A stretch of 12,674 nt of DNA from a bacterium. Its GTDB lineage: Bacteria; B130-G9. The DNA lies in assembly GCA_035527515.1 (NCBI GenBank), contig DATLAJ010000040.1:1-12674 (forward strand), given 5' to 3'. Of the stretch, positions 5,714 to 12,472 are shown in pieces. The notes under the pieces were generated by a model. That model worked only from the letters and a program-made list of their open reading frames with translations. It had not been told where the DNA came from and searched no databases. The first letter of the stretch is position 1; every line of letters starts with the position of its first letter. Position numbers and translations under genes: made by a program.

Positions 5714-6601
5714 TTAGAAGGGTTGTTCGGACCCAAACGACCAGGGCACCACTGAGGGCTCTGTGATCCATTCGCCGCTCTCCGGATTCGCAAGCACGCC
5801 ATACCATTTGAACGAGCCGTGCGGGAACTTATCATTGAACATCACGGACACAAGAACATAGCCGATGATCTGCATCTCGGGTGGAAGGGTGAATGACACA
5901 GGTGTCATCAACGTCCCCCAATTCGGCCAGAAATAAAAGTCGCCGTAAAGCTCAACCGCGATATAGACATTGACCGGCATAGCAAGTCCAGGATTCGCGA
6001 CGTCCGCGGAAAGCGTCATAATGTCGCCAGGCATATACGGTGTCATATCCATCTTGTTGAGCCTCAGCTCAAACGTCGGCCCCGAAGGCTGTTCCTCGAG
6101 CAGCTCCTCGATCTTCGCCAGCACCGCGGCCTTATTATATCCCACTTCACCGTACCGGATTGTCCCATGCCGGTCTATGATATACATAGTAGGGACGTAC
6201 CCGCTTGCATAGGGCCTCGTTTCACGGTTCACGTCTAACGCCATGGGATATGTCAGGTTATGATCTTCCCGGAACGTCTCAATCTTCGCAATGCTTTCTC
6301 CGACTGGGTCTATGTCAACGCCCCAAACAACAACGCCCTGGTCCTTATAGACCTGCCAAACGTCGTTCTCCAGACTGCCTGTCGCCGCAACACACGGGGG
6401 GCACCATGTCGCCCATAGGTCCAGCACAACGATGCTCCCCAACCAATCCGAAAGGCTAACCCACTCCAGGTCAAGGTCCTGAACTGTGAAATCAGGAGCC
6501 TCATCTCCATCAACGAACGGAGTGTCATGCTGGGCAAGCGCCATGACCGGGAACATCAGAAAGGCACACAAAGCAAGTAGTGTAGCCACCTTCGATGTCA
6601 T
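5714..6601 (-). CDS. TlpA-like thioredoxin-fold protein with C-terminal shared module
   Basis: A secreted thioredoxin-fold protein of the TlpA/AhpC-TSA group. ATG 6601 has AGGAG 8 nt upstream. Residues 1-23 are a signal peptide (cleavage after ALA). Residues about 28-170 form the redox domain: APDFTVQDL, VVLDLWATWCPPCV with the CXXC at Cys67/Cys70, and YVPTMYIIDRHG with the cis-proline Pro137. The redox site is therefore intact; it may reduce or resolve thiols outside the cytoplasm, as in cytochrome c maturation or protein repair. No cytochrome genes are nearby. Residues about 178-290 are not thioredoxin. They contain TLSADVANPGLAMPVNVYIA and FYFWPNWGT, matching two repeats at the C-terminus of the propeller protein at 9560-11644. 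The gene sits 273 nt after the HAD gene, so it is probably separately transcribed, and ends at an intrinsic terminator. Confidence 0.92.
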   Translation of the reverse strand: MTSKVATLLALCAFLMFPVMALAQHDTPFVDGDEAPDFTVQDLDLEWVSLSDWLGSIVVLDLWATWCPPCVAATGSLENDVWQVYKDQGVVVWGVDIDPVGESIAKIETFREDHNLTYPMALDVNRETRPYASGYVPTMYIIDRHGTIRYGEVGYNKAAVLAKIEELLEEQPSGPTFELRLNKMDMTPYMPGDIMTLSADVANPGLAMPVNVYIAVELYGDFYFWPNWGTLMTPVSFTLPPEMQIIGYVLVSVMFNDKFPHGSFKWYGVLANPESGEWITEPSVVPWSFGSEQPF

Positions 6602-6874
6602 GTTCTCTTCTCCTTTGTTTACTTATACACACAATGTTTTACCATTAAACACAGTCGTAGCCTCTAATCGCGAGCCGTACCATGAAGATCTTCTCCTTGT
6701 ATAGATGTTACCGATATTGAGCTACCCTCGTCAACTTTTTCACAAATCTTCACCATACGCCACATACTTCTCAGCCTGCGACATGCCATTAGACCGCCCA
6801 TCGTATCCTCCCGCTGAAAACGTCTCCTTGCGCCGGTCTCTAGTCCAGATGGGCGCCCCAGGCGAATCCCGGCC
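6602..6874. other. Intergenic region upstream of the TlpA-like gene
   Basis: No confident gene. Leftward, TATAAG (6622-6627) could be a -10 for the TlpA-like gene, with a poor -35 (TTTAAT, 6644-6649). A 12-codon ORF reading MVRLAIRGYDCV (6645-6683) follows AAGGAG with 9-nt spacing and could be a leader peptide or chance. Positions 6740-6874 are the in-frame, open continuation of the HAD gene beyond its TGA. Confidence 0.35.
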
Positions 6875-7576
6875 TCACTCAGCGTGTCCACGCACAATCT
6901 CGATAAGCTCACTCAGGCGCGAGACCCTTTGCCCAGGCCAAGCGTCCGAGGCAGTCCTGCGAGGATTGTAAAGATTGTCCTCTGGCGTTCGTATCATGAT
7001 GGCCTTCATACCTATCTCCTGCGCCGCCTCGAGCTCCCTATTTCCTCCATCGCCGACAAATGTGCAGTCTCTGGGCTGAACGTTCAATCTATCGCAGGTA
7101 AGAAAGTACGCCGCAGGGTCCGGCTTCTTGACCTTTACCTCGCACGAGAAGACCGTAACCTCCACTACTGATGCGAGCGACGTCCGCCTCCAATATCCGG
7201 GGACCTCACGCCCACAGTTGGTCAGCAAAGCCAGCCCCAGCCCCGCCTCCTTCAACTTCTGAAGCGTTTCCCGCGCTCCGGGCCTCGGCACCATCAAGCG
7301 GCGCGTGAACTCATTCTTCATCTCAATTGCAGCCTGGAGACTGGTATCGGATGGCACTGTCTTCAGACGTGCACAGAGATGCAGAATGTATGACTCGTCG
7401 TCAGGAAATGCGCCTGTAACCCTCTCTGGATAAGTCTCAGTCCACAAACGTGAGAAGGGCTTAGCGGGAACCGAGAGCGTTGACGCGACCCCTGCGAGCC
7501 GCCTCTCATTGTCCTCCCACGAGTAAAGGTCGATCAGCGTGCCGTAAAGATCGAAGATAACTGCCTTCGGCGTCAA
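6875..7576 (-). CDS. HAD-superfamily hydrolase (subfamily IA)
   Basis: A 233-aa cytoplasmic HAD hydrolase. Motif I is VIFDLYGTLID with nucleophile Asp9; the second motif position is Tyr (DxYGT), as in haloacid-dehalogenase-like members, instead of the Asp of classic phosphatases. Motif II is ALLTNCG (Thr119), motif III the lysine of VKKPDPAAY (Lys151), and motif IV FVGDGGNRELEAA (Asp176, Glu181). The cap region lies between about residues 16 and 95. The substrate cannot be told; phosphatase or dehalogenase-type activity are both possible. The start is TTG 7576, whose last two bases overlap the TGA of dapB (TTGA), with GGGG about 8 nt upstream; expression is probably coupled to dapB. The frame stays open for 44 codons beyond the TGA, but 233 aa is already a normal length. 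Confidence 0.9.
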   Translation of the reverse strand: MTPKAVIFDLYGTLIDLYSWEDNERRLAGVASTLSVPAKPFSRLWTETYPERVTGAFPDDESYILHLCARLKTVPSDTSLQAAIEMKNEFTRRLMVPRPGARETLQKLKEAGLGLALLTNCGREVPGYWRRTSLASVVEVTVFSCEVKVKKPDPAAYFLTCDRLNVQPRDCTFVGDGGNRELEAAQEIGMKAIMIRTPEDNLYNPRRTASDAWPGQRVSRLSELIEIVRGHAE

Positions 7577-8445
7577 TCCGCTTTCCCCGCCAAATCGGTC
7601 CCTCCTGGGTGCGGCGCCGCTGCCCTGGACAGTGCGTCCAGCCCCAATACCTGGGCCATAGAGTAAATGCCCGGCTCTGCCTTTGCCACAAACTCGGCCG
7701 CAAGAAGCGCGCCTGCCGCGAACGCACGCCGGCTGGCTGCTCGATGTGTTATCTCGAACCTCTCGCCCTGACCCGAAAGGACTAACGTGTGCTCGCCGAC
7801 AGTCTCGCCAGCCCGGACCGAATGTATCCCGATCTCGCCCTGCCTCCTGATGAGCTCCTTACCATGACGCCCATAAACAGCAACATCCTCGAGCAGGACG
7901 CGTCTTGACGCCGCCAAGCTCCTCGCCACCTGAAGAGCGCTCCCACTCGGCGAGTCCTTCTTGCCCCGATGATGCGACTCCACTATCTCTGCATCGAAAT
8001 CCTCAAGCACCGACCCCAGCACGCCCGCAAGGACGAACATCACGTTCATCCCCCGGCTCATATTCGGTGACAGAACGCAGCGAGCGACGTCTCCCCCTCG
8101 CTGAATCTCCGCCAACTCCTCGTCAGAAAAACCAGTCGTGCCAATCACAATGCCCTTTCCATACTCCGTAGCAAGCTCGAAATCTGCCATCGAGGCGCTA
8201 GGCGTCGTGAACTCTAACACAACGTCAGCATCCGCAAGCAGTGGGCCAAGCGCGGCCGAGAGAACGACCCCCTCGAGCGTCGCAATGCCCATCACCTCCG
8301 ACAGTGGCCGCCCGACAGATGCGTGGTCTCGCCTCTCCGTTGCCCCCACCACCTCGAACCGGCCATCTTGCACCGCACATTCGACAAGCGTTCGGCCCAT
8401 GCGCCCGCATGCTCCGGCCACAATGACCCTGACCGCGTCCGTCAA
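7573..8445 (-). CDS. dapB: 4-hydroxy-tetrahydrodipicolinate reductase
   Basis: DapB reduces 4-hydroxy-tetrahydrodipicolinate to tetrahydrodipicolinate with NAD(P)H in the lysine/meso-diaminopimelate pathway, in the cytoplasm. Landmarks are the nucleotide-binding VIVAGACGRMGRTL (residues 7-20), VLEFTTPSA, GTTGFSDEEL, VLSPNMSRGMNV, the active-site ESHHRGKKDSPSGSAL (His158/His159, Lys162), and GEIGIHSVRAGETVGEHTL. The frame is open up to 8667, but that upstream part lies inside rfbD and is not protein-like. The start is TTG 8445, forming TTGA with the rfbD stop and preceded by AGGAG at 7-nt spacing. At 290 aa it is slightly longer than usual (about 270); the extra is a C-terminal tail after the AQVLGL segment. 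No other lysine genes are adjacent, so it is a lone dap gene in a cluster with rfbD and a HAD hydrolase. Confidence 0.96.
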   Translation of the reverse strand: MTDAVRVIVAGACGRMGRTLVECAVQDGRFEVVGATERRDHASVGRPLSEVMGIATLEGVVLSAALGPLLADADVVLEFTTPSASMADFELATEYGKGIVIGTTGFSDEELAEIQRGGDVARCVLSPNMSRGMNVMFVLAGVLGSVLEDFDAEIVESHHRGKKDSPSGSALQVARSLAASRRVLLEDVAVYGRHGKELIRRQGEIGIHSVRAGETVGEHTLVLSGQGERFEITHRAASRRAFAAGALLAAEFVAKAEPGIYSMAQVLGLDALSRAAAPHPGGTDLAGKAD

Positions 8446-9305
8446 GCGCTTTCTCCTGTCTCCTCTTGCCGCATTCTCAGGTAGCGAGTCAGCGCATCCT
8501 GCCAAGTCGGCATTCTGAACCCTATTTTCACATAAAGCTTGGTGTTGTCCAAGACCGAGGCGGCCGGACGAGCCGCTGGACGGCAGAGCTCTTGCGAGGT
8601 TATGGCCGAGACCTTCACGTCTTGAAAGCCAGCCTCGACTACTATCGCCTTCGCGAACTCGAACCAAGAGCAGCTGCCAGAGCTCGTGCAGTGAAAAACG
8701 CCAGTTTCATCTGTTTTCAAAAGACGCGCTATTGCCTCCGCCAGATCGACCGCGAACGTGGGGCTTCCAACCTGGTCAGCGACGACCCTGAGGTCAGAGG
8801 ACTTCGCCTGTCTGAGTATCGCCTCGATAAAGTTCTTGCCATGTATCCCGAAGAGCCAGGCTGTTCTGACGATCAGGTGTCTAGGTGAGTGTTGCTGAAC
8901 GTAGAGCTCCCCCGCTAGCTTCGATTTAGCATAGACGCAGAGCGGGTTCGGAGTGTCGTCCTCAAGATACGGCGACCCCTTCCTCCCGTCGAAGATGAAG
9001 TCCGTCCCGATATAGGTGCACCGAGCACCCACAGACGCCGCAGCCTTCGCCACGTGCCTTGCGCCCTCCGCATTTATCTCATACGCAAGCCAACCATTGC
9101 TCTCCGCACCATCAACGTCCGTGAAAGCGGCCGCGTTCACAACCTCGTCAGGTCTTACCTCGGCAACCAACCCCTTGATTGCACCGAAATCCCTTATATC
9201 AACCTCGTCGATGTCAGCCTCGAACACCTCAAAGTCGCGACTCAGTCTGGCAGACAAGTCCGTTCCAAGCATGCCCTTCGAGCCGATCACCAATACCCTG
9301 CGCAA
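8442..9305 (-). CDS. rfbD: dTDP-4-dehydrorhamnose reductase
   Basis: RmlD/RfbD catalyses the last step of dTDP-L-rhamnose synthesis, NAD(P)H reduction of dTDP-4-dehydrorhamnose, in the cytoplasm. It is a 287-aa short-chain dehydrogenase fold: VLVIGSKGMLGTDL (GxxGxxG, residues 8-14), VVNAAAFTDVDGAE, INAEGARHVAKAA, YIGTDFIFDG, the catalytic YAKSK (Tyr125, Lys129), VRTAWLFG, NFIEAIL and DQVGSPTFAVDLA. The start is TTG 9305, with GGAG 8 nt upstream; an ATG 14 nt further up is out of frame. It is the first gene of the rfbD-dapB-HAD cluster. The other rhamnose genes (rfbA, rfbB, rfbC) are not in the window. Together with the TagA-like transferase it indicates surface polysaccharide synthesis. Confidence 0.95.
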   Translation of the reverse strand: MRRVLVIGSKGMLGTDLSARLSRDFEVFEADIDEVDIRDFGAIKGLVAEVRPDEVVNAAAFTDVDGAESNGWLAYEINAEGARHVAKAAASVGARCTYIGTDFIFDGRKGSPYLEDDTPNPLCVYAKSKLAGELYVQQHSPRHLIVRTAWLFGIHGKNFIEAILRQAKSSDLRVVADQVGSPTFAVDLAEAIARLLKTDETGVFHCTSSGSCSWFEFAKAIVVEAGFQDVKVSAITSQELCRPAARPAASVLDNTKLYVKIGFRMPTWQDALTRYLRMRQEETGESA

Positions 9306-9559
9306 TCCTCGCTCTCCATAACGTTAAAGCTCCTGAGCCAAATCACGAACAACCGCACAAACGAAGGTTAGCCTCTGCACACACTCCTAGTCAAATGAAC
9401 GGTGTCAACGCTGCCAACGCGTCAGAAGTCGGCAGCACGCCATCGCGTAGTGGCGGTGCTTGCCCCGCCCCATGTCCGTTTGGCAAATCATAAAAAGGGT
9501 GCAGCAAGCGCAGCACGCCCCTACGGCCCTGTCATCAAGAGTGCAGCAAGCGGGCACGC
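9306..9559. other. Repeat-rich intergenic region upstream of rfbD
   Basis: There is no gene here. It holds copy 2 of the 19-nt dispersed repeat (9449-9467) and the first of two GTGCAGCAAGCG units (9499 and 9541). An inverted repeat GCTGCC/GGCAGC lies at 9410-9415 and 9431-9436. Read leftward, a perfect TTGACA (9403-9408) could be the -35 of the rfbD operon, but I find no good -10 at the right distance. Confidence 0.45.
9449..9467. repeat. Dispersed intergenic repeat, copy 2
   Basis: Identical over 19 nt to 3892-3910 and in the same orientation. GGCGG and CCGCC can pair within this copy to give a short hairpin. GCAGCACGCC just upstream (9432-9441) recurs at 9510-9519. Confidence 0.6.
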
Positions 9560-9563
9560 CTAC
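9499..9563. repeat. Pair of short GC-rich direct repeats
   Basis: GTGCAGCAAGCG at 9499-9510 and 9541-9552 is each followed within a few bases by GCACGCC and CTAC or CTACA. The start-to-start distance is 42 nt. The second unit runs into the stop codon of the propeller gene (TAG, 9560-9562). The motif resembles the other GC-rich, CTTGC-containing repeats in the window. Confidence 0.5.
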
Positions 9564-11644
9564 ATCAGCGACCAGTGCGACTCGGCGACGTTGCTGGCGA
9601 GGTTGAACGTTCCCTGATAGAAGAAGGCCGCCAGGAACCTGTAGCCTCCCCTCGGAAGCGCATCCGGAAGCGGAAGGTGCATGATAGTCCAGTCCGGAAG
9701 CGAGGCGCCTTGCGCAAGCGGCAGAAACGAGATGTTCGTGAAGCCCGGATCGGTTCGCCACGTTGGGAAGAAGAACAGAGTTCCGTTCGGGTCGTCGTCC
9801 AGCGTGGCCGCTATGTAGAGGTCGAAGAACATCCCCATGCCCTCGTTCTCGAGGCGCAGCGAGAGGTCAAGCACCTCGCCTGCGGCGTACGTCTCCTTAT
9901 TCGTCCAGACAGCAACCGTCGGGGGCGTCCCCATCTGGTCGCCGTTGAACGAAATCCCCAGATCAGTTGCCGCCGGGGACTTCCGCGCCTCGCGCCTCGT
10001 GGGTGCGCCATAGACGATGAACTCGCACGAGGCAATGTCGCTGACGAGATTAAACGTGCCCGGCTCAAAGAAAGCGGTGTAGAGCTTGTGCTCGCCGGTC
10101 GCTATAACCTTGAGCGGAAAGTGCGCTATCTCGATCTTCTCGAAAAAGGCGTCGCCAGGGAGGGGCCTAAACTGCATCGCGGCCAACCAGGGGTCGTTCG
10201 TCCAGAACGGATAGAAGAGAAGCTCGTTCTTATCCGGCTGCTTCCAGGCGATGTAGCAGTCAAGAGGCGCGGCTATCTCAGCATTCCTGATTTGCAGGGA
10301 AACATTCGCGTAGAAATCGGACCAGCCGGCGTATGTTGAAGAGTTGGTCTGAATCCCGATCTTAAGGCCTTGGCGTCTCCCGAAGGCCACGATCTTGTTC
10401 CCGACCAGACAGTAAACCGTCCCGTCTTCGTCGATGCACGGCCCACCGGCTGCGCCGAAGTAGCCGGTCATGGAGTAGAGCGGCTCGTAGCTGCCGGCCC
10501 AGGGTTCCAACGGGAGGTTAACACGACCGAACTCGAACGTGGTCGTGCTCGTGCTCGCATCCCAGTTCTTGAAGCTGACGAAGATGTTGCCGTCCGCATC
10601 GGCCGCCGCGCTTGAAAGCGGCGCCTCCTTTGTCGGCAGCTTCACGGCAGAGCCGCCCAGGTCGGGGTGATATCTGCTTACGGTCGCCCGCCATTCGTCG
10701 GTGTAGCTGCCGTAGTTCTTCATCTCGTAGAACACAACCGAGCCGTCCCGCATCAGAATCGGGCTGGTGTAGCAGGACCGCTCGATCGGGTAGTACCAGT
10801 GAACTGACCCGTCCCTATTCAGGCAATAAAGGGCGTTGCCCGAGACGACGAAGTAGATGCGCCCAGCGTTGTCGAGAGTCGGCGCAGAGCTCAAAGCCCG
10901 TGGCTTGCCTGCGCCATCCTCCGTCGGCTCAAACGTCCAGTTCAGGCTGCCGTCGCTCTTCAGGCAGTACAGCCAGGGGTTCTTTGGCGTGCTTGTATTG
11001 GTGGTCCCGAAGTAAACCGTCCCGTCGCTCGCCGCGGCAGGAATCGTGCTGATCTGGTTGTCACACGCGTATGACCACCGGATAGTGCCGCTGGTCGCTC
11101 CTGGCGACACGGCATATAGGCAGAACTGACCGACAGCGTATATGTCATCGTTTGCGCCCAGTGTCAGCAACCAATCCTGCGGGAGCAGCCTGTCTATCAC
11201 CTCGCCTAATGTGAGCTCCCATCGAACGTCACCATTCGGTGCAATCGCGGAGACCGCCGCGATCGATTGGTCCTCTAGATTGCGCACAATGCTGCGAATG
11301 ACCAGCGTCCCGTCCGACAGAACGGCCGCGCTGCCGCCTTGCATGTAAGCGACAGGTCCCCGTGCGACTATCTCGCCGTCCCTGGACAACCTCAGCGTGC
11401 CGCCTCCTCCTGCTCCCTGGCAGTACCACACGCCGCCGCCATCAGCCGCAACTAGATGACAGCCGCCACTGTAATCCCACACCTCTACGGCCCAGAGAAG
11501 CTCGAGCGACTCCGGCGTCGAGACCGGCGCAACGCCCGTGTGGCCAGGATCGTGCTGAAATACCGGCCAGAACGACGCCGCGCCCGCACAGGACGCAAGA
11601 ACTAACAACAGAACAAATGACAAGCAAAAGATATTCTTCCGCAT
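9560..11644 (-). CDS. Secreted PQQ-type beta-propeller protein with two C-terminal modules
   Basis: A 694-aa exported protein. ATG 11644 has GGAGG 6 nt upstream; the in-frame TTG at 11650 abuts that site and is rejected. The signal peptide ends in VLASC (Cys19), a fair lipobox, so it may be a lipoprotein; cleavage after AGA is the alternative. Residues about 24-425 are repeated propeller blades with the PQQ/WD-like pattern (SDGTVYFGTTNTS, GRIYFVVSGNALYCLNRDGS, DGTVYCLVGNKIVAFG). None of the residues needed for a quinoprotein dehydrogenase is obvious, so a binding or structural role is likelier than an enzyme. Residues about 428-546 and 576-694 are two copies of a beta-rich module (LDCYIA, FYPFWTNDP, FFEPGTFNLVSD; FDLYIA, FFPTWRTDP, FFYQGTFNLASN). 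The module is also found at the end of the TlpA-like protein. Downstream of the small secreted gene, upstream of rfbD. Function unknown. Confidence 0.88.
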   Translation of the reverse strand: MRKNIFCLSFVLLLVLASCAGAASFWPVFQHDPGHTGVAPVSTPESLELLWAVEVWDYSGGCHLVAADGGGVWYCQGAGGGGTLRLSRDGEIVARGPVAYMQGGSAAVLSDGTLVIRSIVRNLEDQSIAAVSAIAPNGDVRWELTLGEVIDRLLPQDWLLTLGANDDIYAVGQFCLYAVSPGATSGTIRWSYACDNQISTIPAAASDGTVYFGTTNTSTPKNPWLYCLKSDGSLNWTFEPTEDGAGKPRALSSAPTLDNAGRIYFVVSGNALYCLNRDGSVHWYYPIERSCYTSPILMRDGSVVFYEMKNYGSYTDEWRATVSRYHPDLGGSAVKLPTKEAPLSSAAADADGNIFVSFKNWDASTSTTTFEFGRVNLPLEPWAGSYEPLYSMTGYFGAAGGPCIDEDGTVYCLVGNKIVAFGRRQGLKIGIQTNSSTYAGWSDFYANVSLQIRNAEIAAPLDCYIAWKQPDKNELLFYPFWTNDPWLAAMQFRPLPGDAFFEKIEIAHFPLKVIATGEHKLYTAFFEPGTFNLVSDIASCEFIVYGAPTRREARKSPAATDLGISFNGDQMGTPPTVAVWTNKETYAAGEVLDLSLRLENEGMGMFFDLYIAATLDDDPNGTLFFFPTWRTDPGFTNISFLPLAQGASLPDWTIMHLPLPDALPRGGYRFLAAFFYQGTFNLASNVAESHWSLM

Positions 11645-11694
11645 TTTCAACCTCCGTCTAATCTTGCCAGCTCTTACGAGCCAGTTTATTTGTA

Positions 11695-11722
11695 GGCGGC
11701 GAGGCGCAAGCGCCCCGCCGCC
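11695..11722. terminator. Strong GC hairpin between the two secreted-protein genes
   Basis: GGCGGCG (11695-11701) pairs with CGCCGCC (11716-11722). After an A/C mismatch GGCG pairs with CGCC around a CAAG loop, giving 11 bp. It lies 25 nt after the stop of the small secreted gene. No T-tract follows on either strand, so it may be a partial terminator, an mRNA-stabilising hairpin or a member of the GC-rich repeat family. Confidence 0.4.
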
Positions 11723-11747
11723 AAGTCCGTCAAATCTACGTGTTGGG

Positions 11748-12134
11748 CTACTCTACGGTCGGCCCCAGCGACGTGGGTGTCATGTCACCGAGCGTCCGGA
11801 ACCGGAAACCGTAGTCGTCTCCAGCGGGCAGCGTCGTTTGGTAGCTGTACTTCGCGAATATGCTGCCGACGTACGTGTTAACCATCATGTAGCTCCAGGA
11901 AACCGTGTCACCCTCGAAGATGTCCACATAGACATCGGGCGCGTCTTCTTGCCCGGGGCTGAGCACATAGTCAACTTTGTAGGTGAAAGTCGTCGAGTTT
12001 GCGTCGCCGGTTGTGGGGTCCACGTGCCCCGTATCGCAGCTCTCGCTATCGGTGCAGAACGAGCCGGCGAAAGCCAGCACGGCCAAGGCAGCGATCAAGC
12101 CAACGATCGCCATTATTCTCACTTTTCTGTGCAC
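11748..12134 (-). CDS. Small secreted single-domain beta-sandwich protein
   Basis: A 128-aa protein starting at GTG 12134, with GGAG 8 nt upstream. Residues 1-24 are a signal peptide (VRIMAIVGLIAALAVLAFAG). Two cysteines (FCTDSESC) just after the cleavage site could form a disulfide. The remainder (GHVDPTTGDANSTTFTYKVD, then DVYVDIFEGDTVSW, then KYSYQTTLPAGDDYGFRFRT) follows the pattern of an Ig-like or fibronectin-like repeat found in multidomain surface proteins. In those the pattern is VxPxxG, T-FTY-V-Y, a PxVYVDI strand, then Y-Y-TTLPAG-Y-F-F. Here it stands alone as a one-domain protein. It lies 103 nt upstream of the large propeller gene in the same direction and may be cotranscribed, although a strong hairpin intervenes. 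No enzyme motif is visible; a structural or adhesive role is only inference. Confidence 0.72.
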   Translation of the reverse strand: MHRKVRIMAIVGLIAALAVLAFAGSFCTDSESCDTGHVDPTTGDANSTTFTYKVDYVLSPGQEDAPDVYVDIFEGDTVSWSYMMVNTYVGSIFAKYSYQTTLPAGDDYGFRFRTLGDMTPTSLGPTVE

Positions 12135-12190
12135 TTTAGTTTCTCCAGTCTATTTCTCGAAAAAGTTGCATTATTGTGTCTAAGTTGAGA

Positions 12191-12226
12191 CTGTTCCGCT
12201 GAACAGCTGCCATTTGAAAAAATGGC
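12191..12226. promoter_or_regulatory. Two adjacent perfect dyads upstream of the small secreted gene
   Basis: CTGTTC-CGCT-GAACAG (12191-12206) and GCCATTT-GAAA-AAATGGC (12209-12226) lie 2 nt apart, 57-92 nt upstream of GTG 12134. The first fits the E. coli SOS-box outline CTGT-N8-ACAG, though its centre is not AT-rich. They could be operators, or hairpins in the leader RNA. Confidence 0.4.
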
Positions 12227-12385
12227 ACGCGGGGCGAATAGGAGGGTCTCGTGGTCTGATTGAACCACGGGCCCTCTTCCCGCATAGAGCAGGAAAGGCC
12301 CGGGTGGAAGCGTAAAAAGAGGGTGAAACTTCAACATAACCTATAGGCCGGGTTTTGGCTTGAGCTGCCCCCCCCGCACTTCCCG

Positions 12386-12472
12386 ATGAAACACGTTGCC
12401 GGGCAAGCCAAATGGACAACGGTAAGCAGAGAGGGAGAACGAGAAGAATTAGAATGAAAGACGTTGCCGGGC
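12386..12472. repeat. 19-nt direct repeat pair, 68-nt period
   Basis: ATGAAACACGTTGCCGGGC (12386-12404) recurs as ATGAAAGACGTTGCCGGGC (12454-12472), differing at one base. A shorter related GCAGCCGGGCAA is at 12544-12555. The function is unknown. Confidence 0.55.

Noticed and set aside
8446-8667. Upstream extension of dapB to 8667
   Set aside because: It lies wholly inside rfbD and is not DapB-like. The TTG at 8445 has a good ribosome site and matches the family N-terminus.
9575-10339. 254-codon plus-strand frame opposite the propeller gene
   Set aside because: It has highly charged, low-complexity composition and no domain pattern, and lies opposite the two shared modules that are clearly coding on the minus strand.
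12300-12430. c-di-GMP riboswitch (GEMM-like) suspected from GGGCAAGCC
   Set aside because: The conserved flanking core and the second stem of the known class could not be laid out on either strand.
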